A DNA stretch of 46,912 bases from JACCTI01 sp051005695 (GTDB taxonomy: Bacteria > Verrucomicrobiota > Verrucomicrobiia > Chthoniobacterales > UBA10450), in NCBI GenBank assembly GCA_051005695.1, contig JBPCJC010000081.1, positions 1 through 46,912 on the forward strand, in the 5' to 3' direction. Of this stretch, positions 24,555 through 33,099 are shown piece by piece. The notes below the pieces were generated by a model. That model had not been told where the DNA came from. It searched no databases and saw only the letters and a list, made by a program, of their open reading frames with translations. A program made the translations under genes and the position numbers. Numbering within the stretch: the first letter of the stretch is position 1; the number at the start of each line of letters is the position of its first letter.

Positions 24555-24563
24555 CCGCGCTAA

Positions 24564-25046
24564 TCAATCGAGCGCACAAAAAGCGCCGAGAATCGCGCCG
24601 AAGATTGCGTGCGCCATCAATATCGAGATCGGTGTGCGGATGCCGTAGTGCAGGCCGAAAAAGCCCGGCGGTTCCAACTGCCGCGCGACCGTCGGCCCAT
24701 ATTGCTCGTTAGCCACGCGTGGGTGGACCGCCGGTAAAGCCGGAAGTGCGACGGCGAGAACAAAGATGGCCTGCAAGAGTCCTAACGATGCGCCGAACCA
24801 CCATGTTTGTAAGCGCACCGCATGAAAGATCGCGAGGTAGATGAGGGCGAAGATCCAGCCGTTGAGGAAATGCAATACTAATCCGATGAGCTTCGCGCGG
24901 TCACGATCCGGAGTGAACATCGTGCCGAGCAGATACGGAATGCTCATCCGCGTCATGCCGAGCCCTTGCGTGATTGCAACCGTCGAGCTGAGCACCACGG
25001 TGCCGAGAAAACCCCACAGCAACCAACTGCCCAGGCTCTGCATCAT
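24564..25046 (-). CDS. Four-span membrane protein of unknown function
   Basis: The 160-residue product has four hydrophobic segments (LLWGFLGTVVLSSTVAITQG; LHFLNGWIFALIYLAIFHAV; ASLGLLQAIFVLAVALPALP; SILMAHAIFGAILGAFCALD). Conserved-looking pieces include SIPYLLGTMFTPDRDRAK and GFFGLHYGIRTP. No enzymatic motif is seen. Its start overlaps the end of the GH15 gene (ATGA at 25043-25046), so the two are translated together, though the functional link is unclear. Confidence 0.75.
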   Translation of the reverse strand: MMQSLGSWLLWGFLGTVVLSSTVAITQGLGMTRMSIPYLLGTMFTPDRDRAKLIGLVLHFLNGWIFALIYLAIFHAVRLQTWWFGASLGLLQAIFVLAVALPALPAVHPRVANEQYGPTVARQLEPPGFFGLHYGIRTPISILMAHAIFGAILGAFCALD

Positions 25047-26869
25047 CGAGACAGCTTACGTTCACGTTCCTCTCTGTCATGCAAGGAAAGCGCTGCGTTG
25101 ATTACGCCGAGATGGGTGAAGCCTTGCGGAAAATTGCCGAGCGCATCGCCGGTCTGTGGATCGAGCTCTTCCGCGAAAAGACCGAGGTCGTTCGCGTAAG
25201 ACATGGTGCTTTTGAACGCGGCGTGCGCCTCCTCGAGGGTGCCGCCGCCGCGCGCCAGGAAATCGATTTCCCAAAAACTGCAAAGTGCGAATGCTCCTTC
25301 GCGCCACTCAATGCTGCGTTCATTGCGAAGCACGAGCCCGGGCTTTCGAACAAGTTTTTCACGGATGCGTCGATAGGTCCGGCGCATGCGCTCGGAATCG
25401 GCTGGCTCAAAGTTTTGCAAAGCGAGCACGAACAGATTCGCATCGACCGTGCTCCCGCCAAGAAATTCGGTGTAGCTATCCAACTCTTCGTTCCAGCCGT
25501 TCTTCTCGATGTCCTGACGGATGGCGGCACGCGCTTGCTCGCAGCCAGCGACATCGATGCCGGTGAGCTGGCCGCGCGCATTCAGTTTGAGGAGCCGATC
25601 CACGGCTACCCAGCACAACAGCCGTGAGTGCGTGTAGGAGCGGCGTTCATCACGATATTCCCACATGCCGTTGTCCGGCTCGCGCCAATGCTCGCACACA
25701 TAACGGCCGAACTGCCGCAGCATCTGTTGCATGTCGCGGTCGACGCGTTCGCCTTCCCGAATGAAGTGGGTCACTGCATCGACGACTTCGCCATAGACAT
25801 CCAGTTGCAGTTGATCGCGAGCAGCGTTGCCCACACGCACCGGACGCGAATCGGCGTAGCCGCGCAGGTGATCGAGCACGCGTTCTTCACAGGGACGTTC
25901 GCCATAGATGTCGTATAAGACACGCAGTTCCGGCCGCGTCAGCCGGGTTGCGTGCAAGAGCCAGCTCACAAACGCCGCGGCGTCGTCCTCGTAGCCAAGA
26001 CCATAAAGTGCGCGGACGGTATAGGACGCATCACGCAACCAGGCGAAGCGATAATCCCAGTTCAAATCCGCCCCGATTGTTTCCGGCAACGAGGTCGTGG
26101 GCGCGGCGATGATTGCCCCGGACGGCGCGTAGGAGAGCAGTTTGAGAACGAGCGCGCTGCGAATCGCTTCGCGCCGATACGGCCCATCGTATTTCGCTTG
26201 CGCCGCCCAACTCCGCCACCAGTCGATCGTCAGTTGAAGGCGTTCGTCGATCGCGTCGCCGAGCGGCGGAATGGTTGCCGGAGCTTCCGTCGCGAACGTG
26301 AGCGAGAAGGCGATTGTTTGGCCCGCGCGCAACTTGAGGTCGGCGAACAATCCGCCGTTTAGATCCGGCGATAACTTAACCTCGCTGCGCAACGTCAGCA
26401 CATTTCGGCCAACTTCCATCCTCCAACCGAGATGGCCTTCGTTTTGGAAGGCACCCGTTTCGCGCCCGTATTCCGGTCGCGGATTGATGTAAACACGCAC
26501 GGGGACTTCGCCTCCCTCGCATTTCACCCGCCGAATTATTTCGTGCTCGGGCCAGAGGATGTGGCGTTTGTTTTCCTCAGAGGTGACCGCCATGAAATCG
26601 GTCAGAACGATTTCGCCGGACGGCGTGCGAAATCGTGTCTCCAGCACGTTTGTGTTCTCGATGTATTGCCGTTCGATCTCCGCTGGCTCGGATGGAGCGA
26701 TCATCCATGCGCCGCCGCGTTCGCGATCGAGCATTGCCGCGAAAATCGAAGCATTGTCAAACCGCGGCCAGCAGAGCCATTCGATTGCGCCATATCGCGA
26801 GACCAGCGCCGCCGAGCGGCCGTTACCGATGAGGGCGTAATCCTGAATTTTGGGAGTGGGCACACTCAT
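25043..26869 (-). CDS. Glycoside hydrolase family 15 (glucoamylase / trehalase-like)
   Basis: The 608-residue protein has the bacterial GH15 arrangement: an N-terminal beta-sandwich (IQDYALIGNGRSAALVSRYG, IEWLCWPRFDNASIFAAML) and an (alpha/alpha)6 barrel. Active-site blocks are LNWDYRFAWLRDASYTVRAL, the first catalytic Glu region (EHWREPDNGMWEYRDE) and QGFTHLGVINAAL near the end. The family inverts alpha-glucosides, releasing beta-glucose from starch-like glucans or trehalose. No signal peptide is seen, so it acts in the cytoplasm, probably on glycogen or trehalose. It is divergent from the first csoR gene. Confidence 0.9.
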   Translation of the reverse strand: MSVPTPKIQDYALIGNGRSAALVSRYGAIEWLCWPRFDNASIFAAMLDRERGGAWMIAPSEPAEIERQYIENTNVLETRFRTPSGEIVLTDFMAVTSEENKRHILWPEHEIIRRVKCEGGEVPVRVYINPRPEYGRETGAFQNEGHLGWRMEVGRNVLTLRSEVKLSPDLNGGLFADLKLRAGQTIAFSLTFATEAPATIPPLGDAIDERLQLTIDWWRSWAAQAKYDGPYRREAIRSALVLKLLSYAPSGAIIAAPTTSLPETIGADLNWDYRFAWLRDASYTVRALYGLGYEDDAAAFVSWLLHATRLTRPELRVLYDIYGERPCEERVLDHLRGYADSRPVRVGNAARDQLQLDVYGEVVDAVTHFIREGERVDRDMQQMLRQFGRYVCEHWREPDNGMWEYRDERRSYTHSRLLCWVAVDRLLKLNARGQLTGIDVAGCEQARAAIRQDIEKNGWNEELDSYTEFLGGSTVDANLFVLALQNFEPADSERMRRTYRRIREKLVRKPGLVLRNERSIEWREGAFALCSFWEIDFLARGGGTLEEAHAAFKSTMSYANDLGLFAEELDPQTGDALGNFPQGFTHLGVINAALSLHDREERERKLSR

Positions 26870-26938
26870 GCGTGATCATGAGGTTCGCCTCGGAGGGAGA
26901 ATCGCTCAAGGCATTGCGCCTGATCCTCAGAAACAAAG

Positions 26939-26968
26939 TTGCCCCCGGCTACACCTACGGGGTATACG
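26939..26968 (+). promoter_or_regulatory. Promoter with CsoR-type operator, csoR copy 1
   Basis: TTGCCC (26939-26944) and TATACG (26963-26968) are 18 bases apart. The pseudo-palindrome TACACCTACGGGGTATA (26950-26966) lies between and over them. Its T-A-C-C/G-G-T-A core is like CsoR operators. The predicted transcript would begin at about the GTG start codon. Confidence 0.55.
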
Positions 26969-26973
26969 TAGTT

Positions 26974-27264
26974 GTGAATCTTGAAGCCCGAAACAAAGTA
27001 CAGGCTCGCATGAAACGCATCGCCGGCCAGATCGCGGGCGTGCAACGGATGATCGACGAAGACCGCTACTGCGTGGACATCCTCAATCAGATCTCCGCGG
27101 TCCGTTCCGCGCTTGATGCAGTTGGCGTCGAGTTACTGACCGGGCATGTCGAGTCGTGCGTCGCGGGACACGGCACAGGGACAGAGCACAAGAAAGCCAA
27201 GCCGATGAAACCCGCTGAGCTTTTGAAAGAAATGCGCATCGCGCTCACGCGTTTCCTGAGGTGA
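26974..27264 (+). CDS. csoR: CsoR-family Cu(I)-sensing repressor, copy 1
   Basis: The product is 96 residues, all-helical, with the Cu(I) ligand set: Cys in DRYCVDIL, then His and Cys in GHVESC, with 24 residues between the first Cys and the His as in M. tuberculosis CsoR. GTG 26974 is chosen because it gives the same length as the second copy and lies just after the operator/promoter; the open frame begins earlier, at 26872. It should release DNA when Cu(I) binds. It is followed by a Crp/Fnr gene. Confidence 0.88.
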   Translation: MNLEARNKVQARMKRIAGQIAGVQRMIDEDRYCVDILNQISAVRSALDAVGVELLTGHVESCVAGHGTGTEHKKAKPMKPAELLKEMRIALTRFLR

Positions 27265-27341
27265 CCACTGACCGGAAAGTGCAGCAAAAGAAACGGACAT
27301 ATAGTGGTGGGCAGGGAAACTCAAAAAGCCAAAGGGATGCG

Positions 27342-28046
27342 ATGAAGGAGATTCCATTCCCGCACCAGATCGAAGCCGCGATCACAGGAAATCCATTCCT
27401 ATCGCTACTCGGCGGTGCAGAGCGGAAGGAATGCATCCAGCAGTCCTCGCTCTTCACCATCCCGAAAGGCGACACGCTCTACCGAGCCGGCGATCCGGCC
27501 GACTGTGTCTGGGCGGTGGTAAACGGGCAGGCCAAAATCGTTAAGCAAAGCCACTCCGGTCGTTGCCTTTTGATTGAGATCATTATGCCCGGGGAGATCT
27601 GCGGCGGAATTTGTTATTCAGAAAATACCCACTTCGTTTTTTCCGCTTTCGCGATGGAGGAGACGAAGGCGTTGAGATTCCCGCTGGAAGTTTTGCAGAA
27701 AAACGCAGAGACCAATCCAGCGCTCTTGCGTGCGCTTCTCAAGGACATCTGCCGCCGACTCTATCATGCGCAGCACATGCGCAGCCTTTCCGTCGAAGAC
27801 GTCGCTGGCCGGGTGGCGTGCGCGCTGGTTTATCTCCAGGACAAATTCGGCGACACGATTCCGCACAGCCGCGCGACTTTGGCGGAACTTTCTGGAACCA
27901 CGGTAGAGTCCGCGATTCGAGCGACGCGCTTGCTCCACCAGCGAGGAATCCTCGAGACGCAGCGCAATCGCATCGAGATCACCTCATTGCAGGCGCTGAA
28001 AGATTTTGCGCACAAGCCCGCTGGCCGCAGGAAGATCGCTCGTTAG
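27342..28046 (+). CDS. Crp/Fnr-family transcription regulator
   Basis: The 234-residue product has an N-terminal cNMP-like beta-roll (LFTIPKGDTLYRAGDPADCV, VVNGQAKIVKQSHSGRCLL), a dimer helix (LLRALLKDICRRLYHAQHMR) and a Crp-type HTH (RATLAELSGTTVESAIRATR, LLHQRGILETQRNRIEI). It has too few cysteines for an FNR-type cluster, so it may sense a small ligand, redox state or NO-like signal. ATG 27342 with AAAGGG upstream is preferred; a GTG at 27261 overlapping the csoR stop is possible. The palindromes at 28066 and 29355 are likely targets. Confidence 0.85.
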   Translation: MKEIPFPHQIEAAITGNPFLSLLGGAERKECIQQSSLFTIPKGDTLYRAGDPADCVWAVVNGQAKIVKQSHSGRCLLIEIIMPGEICGGICYSENTHFVFSAFAMEETKALRFPLEVLQKNAETNPALLRALLKDICRRLYHAQHMRSLSVEDVAGRVACALVYLQDKFGDTIPHSRATLAELSGTTVESAIRATRLLHQRGILETQRNRIEITSLQALKDFAHKPAGRRKIAR

Positions 28047-28065
28047 GCGAGACCAGACGCGGCGC

Positions 28066-28085
28066 TCTATGACGTGCGTCATAGA
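28066..28085. promoter_or_regulatory. Palindromic operator 1, probable Crp/Fnr site
   Basis: TCTATGACGTGCGTCATAGA has perfect 7-base arms (TCTATGA / TCATAGA) around six bases, the spacing typical of Crp/Fnr sites. It lies 20 bases after the Crp/Fnr gene and 105 bases before the two-domain copper oxidase gene. The same arms recur at 29355-29374. Confidence 0.65.
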
Positions 28086-28190
28086 ACATCATATTTTTAG
28101 GCATCTTCGCCTTGGAGCAGAAGCGAACGAGAGAAATGCCGGCAGAATTTCCCTGCTCGCTCCAAACTTAACCACAAAGGAATCAAAAAA

Positions 28191-29282
28191 ATGCTCTCAA
28201 CGTTTGCCAAAAAAAAGAAACCCGTCGCGCACCTTTTCGGCGCGCTTCTCTGCCTCGGCGTCTGCGGCGGACTGCTTGCACCTGACGCGTCCGCAGCCAC
28301 CAGCGAACCGGATCACGGGCAAGGGCACAGCCCTGTCATCCCGCAGACCCTTGATGGGACAACCATCGTTCCGACGGTCAGCTCGGATGGCGAAAAGCAT
28401 GTCACCCTCACCGCCTCGATCGTTCCGCAACAACTCCTAAACGCCGACGGCAAAACCGTGACGGCTCGAGCTTATGGTTACAACGGTTCTTCCCCGGGGC
28501 CGACAGTTGTATTCTACGAAGGCGACCAGGCCGCGATCACAGTCGTCAATAATTTGCCGGAACCGACGACGATGCACTTCCACGGCGTCATCCTGCCCAA
28601 CAGTCAGGACGGCGTCCCGGCCGTGGGCGAGCCGACTCCGATCATTCAGCCGGGCCAAAGTTACACTTACCGATTCCGGGTGCTGCAGGTCGGCACGCAC
28701 ATGTACCACGCCCATCTCGACGCGGCCAAGCAGGACATGCTCGGATCTGCCGGCGGGTTGATTTTTCTGCCGAAGCGCGATGATTCCGGCGTCACGGCGG
28801 ACTACGTTTACTTCCTGCACGAATGGGCCTTGCCGCAAACTCTGAAGCCCGAGCAGATCAACAATCTCCCGCGAACGGGTTCCCCGACCGACACCGTCAA
28901 TAGCGTCGATGCCATGCCGATGTGGGCGTCTAACATGCAGAATTTCTTCAGCATGAATGGCAAGTGCTATCCTTCGACGACGGCCATTCGCACTCGCTTG
29001 GGTGACCGTATTCGCGTGCGCTTTTTCAACGTGGCGCTGACCGCGCATCCGATTCATCTGCACGGACAGGATTTCGAGCACACCGAGCAAGACGGGAACG
29101 AGATCAAGAAGCCGCTGAAATTGAATACACTGGTCGTGGCGCCGGGCACGACTCAGGCGTTTGAACTCGATGCCATTAATCCCGGCATCTGGCCGCTGCA
29201 TTGCCACATCGCCCATCATGCCGCGAACAATCTTTCCAGCGGCTTCGGCGGCATGGCGACGCAAGTGATCATATCGCCCTAA
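28191..29282 (+). CDS. Two-domain multicopper oxidase
   Basis: The 363-residue exported enzyme has a signal region (HLFGALLCLGVCGGLL) and two cupredoxin domains. Domain 1 carries HFHG and HMYHAH. Domain 2 carries HPIHLHG and the HCHIAHHA block with the type-1 Cys. The type-1 site is therefore in domain 2, as in small laccases, rather than domain 1 as in NirK. Trinuclear centres in such proteins form at domain interfaces of a trimer. It probably oxidises Cu(I) or a phenolic/metal substrate in the periplasm. The Crp/Fnr palindrome upstream suggests its control. Confidence 0.88.
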   Translation: MLSTFAKKKKPVAHLFGALLCLGVCGGLLAPDASAATSEPDHGQGHSPVIPQTLDGTTIVPTVSSDGEKHVTLTASIVPQQLLNADGKTVTARAYGYNGSSPGPTVVFYEGDQAAITVVNNLPEPTTMHFHGVILPNSQDGVPAVGEPTPIIQPGQSYTYRFRVLQVGTHMYHAHLDAAKQDMLGSAGGLIFLPKRDDSGVTADYVYFLHEWALPQTLKPEQINNLPRTGSPTDTVNSVDAMPMWASNMQNFFSMNGKCYPSTTAIRTRLGDRIRVRFFNVALTAHPIHLHGQDFEHTEQDGNEIKKPLKLNTLVVAPGTTQAFELDAINPGIWPLHCHIAHHAANNLSSGFGGMATQVIISP

Positions 29283-29301
29283 GTCTTGGGAGACAAAACC
29301 G

Positions 29302-29338
29302 GGGGCCGGGAGACTGTCGAAGTCAGTCGCCCGGCCCC
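29302..29338. terminator. Strong GC hairpin after the two-domain oxidase
   Basis: GGGGCCGGG and CCCGGCCCC pair over nine bases, extended inward by GACTG / CAGTC across one mismatch, with a 7-base loop. No T-run follows, so it may be a Rho-independent-like or mRNA-stabilising hairpin. It lies 20 bases past the stop codon. Confidence 0.6.
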
Positions 29339-29354
29339 TGCCCTAAATCCGCAC

Positions 29355-29374
29355 TCTATGATCGCGGTCATAGA
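29355..29374. promoter_or_regulatory. Palindromic operator 2, probable Crp/Fnr site
   Basis: TCTATGATCGCGGTCATAGA repeats the arms of operator 1 with a different centre. A TACAAT box follows at 29385-29390 and the next gene starts at 29416. Confidence 0.65.
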
Positions 29375-29415
29375 CGGGCCCGATTACAATCGGCTGTCCC
29401 GGGTGTGTCGCGCGT

Positions 29416-30117
29416 ATGTGTCGTATGAGACTTCTTCGGCTGAACTCTAATCGCGACCAGCCTATTCGTCGTGCATGGAGGAGAGCGCTCGTTTTCCTCG
29501 TCGCCTTCTTCCCGCTCAGCGCGTTCGCCCATGAAGGCGCGGATGAGGGCCCGTGGATCGATTTTTCGCAGTACGGATTCGATGGGATCACGCAGATGAT
29601 GAATGCCCATCCGGCGTTCGTTCATTTCCCCATCGCCCTTTTGCCGGCGATCCTCGTTTTTTATTGTCTCGGCACCTGGCTCAAATGGCCGTCGCTCCTC
29701 ATCGCCGGTCGCGCGACGCTTTACCTCGCATTTTTGTCTCTCATCATTGTCGTTTACACCGGTTTGAATGCCCGCAGCGCGCCGAGCAATGAAGCAATCG
29801 AGGCGATCATGCAGACGCACAAAAATACGGGCTTCGTCATCATGGGTATCGTGACTCTCCTCGTGCTTTGGAGTTTTTGGACAGTGAATGAACCGCCAGC
29901 CGCGGCGACTGGCCCACTGCGCTTCTCGCACAAGCCGGTCGGCAATTGGGCCTATCTCCTGGTCGTCGGCCTGGCGACTTTTCTCGTGATGCAGAACGCC
30001 GACTTAGGCGGGAAGATGGTTTACGTGCATGGTGCCGCGGTAAAGCCGATGGTGCCGCTGATCCAGGCCTCCAAACCGGAAAGTGAAGCAGCGCCAACGC
30101 CGACTGCGACTCCATAG
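29416..30117 (+). CDS. DUF2231 membrane protein
   Basis: The 233-residue product has a signal-like first span (ALVFLVAFFPLSAFAHEG) and four further spans. The segment MMNAHPAFVHFPIALLPAIL is the hallmark of DUF2231, in which His residues in H-P-x-x-V-H-F-P may bind heme or metal. Later spans hold THKNTGFVIMGI and MQNADLGGKMVYVHGAAV, also conserved in the family. ATG 29425 is an alternative start. It lies between two copper oxidase genes and downstream of operator 2, so it belongs to the copper programme. Confidence 0.85.
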   Translation: MCRMRLLRLNSNRDQPIRRAWRRALVFLVAFFPLSAFAHEGADEGPWIDFSQYGFDGITQMMNAHPAFVHFPIALLPAILVFYCLGTWLKWPSLLIAGRATLYLAFLSLIIVVYTGLNARSAPSNEAIEAIMQTHKNTGFVIMGIVTLLVLWSFWTVNEPPAAATGPLRFSHKPVGNWAYLLVVGLATFLVMQNADLGGKMVYVHGAAVKPMVPLIQASKPESEAAPTPTATP

Positions 30118-30120
30118 GTC

Positions 30121-30132
30121 GGGAAATTTCCC
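30121..30132. repeat. GGGAAATTTCCC palindrome
   Basis: A perfect 12-base palindrome lies between the DUF2231 stop and the start of the copA-barrel fusion, nine bases before the ATG. It could be an operator or chance. Confidence 0.35.
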
Positions 30133-30141
30133 ACTTCATAA

Positions 30142-32523
30142 ATGATTCGAACCCAAATCCTATCGCTTGTCTTGCTCACGGTCGGCACTTTTTCTGCCGG
30201 CGCAGCAACAGTGGAATATCACCTCACGATCGCAGAAAAGATGGTGAACTTCACCGGCAAACCCCGTCCGGCGATCGCGGTCAACGGTACCATTCCCGCG
30301 CCCACGCTCACGTTTCACGAAGGAGACCTGGCGCGGATCCATGTCACGAACGCGCTCAAGGAAGATGCTTCCATTCACTGGCATGGCATGCTCGTGCCGA
30401 ACCGGATGGATGGCGTGCCTTATGTAACCTTCCCGCCGATTAAACCGGGTCAGACCTTTGATTATGTCTTCCCTATCCGGCAGCACGGGACCTATTGGTA
30501 TCACTCACACACCGCGCTTCAGGAACAAAAAGGTCTCTATGGTGCGCTTCGCATTCTGCCGCGGAGCGGCGGCGTCAGTGGCGCGGTGGATCGCACCGTG
30601 GTCCTTTCGGATTGGACCGATGAGAACGCGCACGAAGTCCTGCGCTGGCTGAAGCGCGACAGCGAATGGCCCGCGTTGCAGCGCGGGACCTCGCAAACCG
30701 TCCTGGGCGCCTTGCGCGCCGGGAAAGAAGGTGATTACTGGAAGCGCGAGCTCCTGCGTATGCCGGCCATGGATCTCTCCGACGTGGCCTACGATCGATT
30801 CCTCGCCAATGGCGAGCCGGAACACCACATCCCCGCGAGGCAGGGACAGTCGGTGAGAGTTAGAATCGTGGATGGGTCCGCCTCCACTTTCTTTCATCTG
30901 CAATTCGCCGGCGGGCCGCTTACTATCGCCTCCGCCGATGGACAGGATGTGCAGCCGGTGAAGAAAGATCGCCTGCTCATTGGAGTGGCCGAGACTTATG
31001 ACGTGCTCGTGCGTCCGCCCGGGCCGGGTGCTTATGAGTTACGCGCGACCGCGCATGATGGCTCCGCCTGGACCTCCATCTGGATTGGCGAAGGAGAACG
31101 GCATCCCGCGCCCAACGTGCCGCGAGCGAACCTCTACAACGCGATGGGCAAGCTGAAGCTGGAAAACATCTTTGCCCTGACTCCGGGCGGTTCGATGGGA
31201 ATGCCCGATCGAGAAGTGAACGCCGGTAAGTTCGACAAACCGGGGGTGATGGGCGGCACCATGACGATGGAAGAAATGATGGGCATGAAGCCAGGCGGGA
31301 TGAAAATGGGCGGCGAGATGTCCGGGAAAATGAAGGACGACCACGCCATGTCGATGAGCGGCTCGATGAAAATGGATGGCGACATGAAAATGGACCGCAT
31401 GCCGATGGAACACGGCTCGATGGCGACCGCCGAGGCCATGCCAGCCGACCCGCATAACGGCAAAAAGCACACTTGGGATTTCTCCCCGCTCGGACCGGAT
31501 GTCTCATCCCGCCAGCCTTTGGCGATGGATGGAATGGGACCAAGACCTGGTCCGCCCTATAAAGATTTGCGCTCGGTGAAAAACACCGCGCTCTCGCCGA
31601 ACCGGCCCATGCGCGAGATCCGCCTCACCCTCGAAGGCGACATGGAACGCTATGTCTGGATGATCAATAACAAGACTCTTTACGAGAGTGATTCGATCAA
31701 GATTCATCAAGGCGAGACGGTCCGCTTCATCATGATCAATCGCTCCATGATGCATCACCCGATGCACCTGCACGGTCACTTCTTCAGAGTGATCAATGGC
31801 CAGGGCGACTATTCCCCGCTAAAGCACACGGTCGATGTCCCACCGATGCAGACCACGGTGATTGAGTTCGCGGCCGAGGAAGTGGGTGACTGGTTCTTTC
31901 ACTGTCACCTGCTCTACCATCTTGATAGCGGCATGGCGCGAGTCGTGCACTACGAAGGCTTCGAGCCTTACCCGGATACGGCTGCGGTCCGCTCCAAGCT
32001 CTACAAGGATCCCTTTTACTTCTGGGGCACGGCCGACGTCCTGAGTAACATGACCCAGGGCTATATTCAGCTCTCGAATACTCGCAATATCTTCAACCTG
32101 GAATGGGAAGCCGGCTGGCAAGATGTGCGCGACACGGAAGTAGAGAATACCTTCCTTTACGAACGTTACTTCAACCGTTTCACTCGCCTCTTCGCGGGCG
32201 CTGATCTGAACGGGACCTTCAAGACCGATCCGGTCGGTTATACGAGTGATAACGACCGCGGCGTCTTTGGACTTATGTACAAATTGCCACTCAATATCGA
32301 CTCGATGATCTGGGTCGATACGGATGGCGGCGCGCGCTTCCGGATCGCCAAGAATATCCCGCTCACGCCACGTCTCATTCTGGGCGGCGAAGTTCGCTAC
32401 GACACGCATGAGTATTGGGAAGAACGCGTCCACCTCGATTACATGTTGAGCAAGAATGCCTCGATCCTCGGGCAGTGGCACTCCACCTATGGCTGGGGAG
32501 TGGGTTTGCGAGTTCGCTTCTAG
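30142..32523 (+). CDS. CopA-type multicopper oxidase fused to an outer-membrane beta-barrel
   Basis: The 793-residue product has a signal peptide, then a three-domain CopA/PcoA-like oxidase: IHWHGMLVPNRMDG (about 78), TYWYHSHTALQEQ (about 120), a Met-rich insert (about 352-431, many MKM/GMKMGG units), HHPMHLHGHFF (about 538) and FHCHLLYHLDSGM (about 585). After the normal oxidase end comes a ~155-residue extension (about 637-793) with eight amphipathic strands, for example RLFAGADLNGT, RGVFGLMYKLP and RLILGGEVRYDT, ending GVGLRVRF with a terminal Phe. This looks like a CopB/PcoB-type barrel. The fusion would tether copper oxidase activity to the outer membrane. In ordinary cop operons these are two genes, as at 37660 and 40217. 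Confidence 0.85.
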   Translation: MIRTQILSLVLLTVGTFSAGAATVEYHLTIAEKMVNFTGKPRPAIAVNGTIPAPTLTFHEGDLARIHVTNALKEDASIHWHGMLVPNRMDGVPYVTFPPIKPGQTFDYVFPIRQHGTYWYHSHTALQEQKGLYGALRILPRSGGVSGAVDRTVVLSDWTDENAHEVLRWLKRDSEWPALQRGTSQTVLGALRAGKEGDYWKRELLRMPAMDLSDVAYDRFLANGEPEHHIPARQGQSVRVRIVDGSASTFFHLQFAGGPLTIASADGQDVQPVKKDRLLIGVAETYDVLVRPPGPGAYELRATAHDGSAWTSIWIGEGERHPAPNVPRANLYNAMGKLKLENIFALTPGGSMGMPDREVNAGKFDKPGVMGGTMTMEEMMGMKPGGMKMGGEMSGKMKDDHAMSMSGSMKMDGDMKMDRMPMEHGSMATAEAMPADPHNGKKHTWDFSPLGPDVSSRQPLAMDGMGPRPGPPYKDLRSVKNTALSPNRPMREIRLTLEGDMERYVWMINNKTLYESDSIKIHQGETVRFIMINRSMMHHPMHLHGHFFRVINGQGDYSPLKHTVDVPPMQTTVIEFAAEEVGDWFFHCHLLYHLDSGMARVVHYEGFEPYPDTAAVRSKLYKDPFYFWGTADVLSNMTQGYIQLSNTRNIFNLEWEAGWQDVRDTEVENTFLYERYFNRFTRLFAGADLNGTFKTDPVGYTSDNDRGVFGLMYKLPLNIDSMIWVDTDGGARFRIAKNIPLTPRLILGGEVRYDTHEYWEERVHLDYMLSKNASILGQWHSTYGWGVGLRVRF

Positions 32524-32580
32524 AGTCGTCGTCGCAGATCCATCTCGCAATCCCCGTCTCACAGACCGCAGAATCCATTT

Positions 32581-33036
32581 ATGAAAGATAACTACGCAAA
32601 ATTCGGTGCCATGATCGGCGTCTCCACCCTCGTCATGTTTGGGCTGATGTATCTGAACACTTACGCGCTCGACCACGTTTACTTCAGCGAGACGCGAGCC
32701 TACATGGCGCTCGTGATGGGAGCGTCAATGGCGATCATCATGCTCGCCTTCATGCTCGGGATGTATAGCAAGCGCGCGGTCAATGCCGCCATCTTCCTCG
32801 GGAGCGTCGTCATCTTCGCCGGCGCGCTCTGGCTCGTTCGCAGCCAAGCCACGGTGGAGGACGTTTCCTGGATGAAGGCGATGATCCCGCACCACTCGAT
32901 CGCCATTCTTACCAGTGAGCGTGCGCACATCACCGACCCGCGCGTCCGCAAGCTGGCCGACGGAATCATCGAGGCGCAGCGTCGCGAGATAGGCGAGATG
33001 AAGATGTTGATAGAAGATTTACAGAAGAAACACTAA
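32581..33036 (+). CDS. DUF305-type membrane protein
   Basis: The 151-residue protein has three transmembrane helices (FGAMIGVSTLVMFGLMYLNT; AYMALVMGASMAIIMLAFML; AAIFLGSVVIFAGALWLVR) and a C-terminal DUF305 segment. That segment has the signature WMKAMIPHHSIAI and an EAQRREIGEMKMLIEDLQ helix. The HH pair and Met residues are likely copper ligands. It follows the oxidase-barrel fusion by 57 bases. Confidence 0.85.
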   Translation: MKDNYAKFGAMIGVSTLVMFGLMYLNTYALDHVYFSETRAYMALVMGASMAIIMLAFMLGMYSKRAVNAAIFLGSVVIFAGALWLVRSQATVEDVSWMKAMIPHHSIAILTSERAHITDPRVRKLADGIIEAQRREIGEMKMLIEDLQKKH

Positions 33037-33099
33037 GTCGTCGTTTTGCGGCGCGATAGTTAAGGAAAAGAATTGAACTAAATAAAGGAGGTGAGGAAA

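Noticed and set aside
28191..29282. Copper nitrite reductase (NirK)
   Set aside because: NirK has its type-1 Cys in domain 1. Here the domain 1 motif is HMYHAH with no Cys, and the Cys lies in the HCH block of domain 2, as in two-domain laccase-like enzymes.
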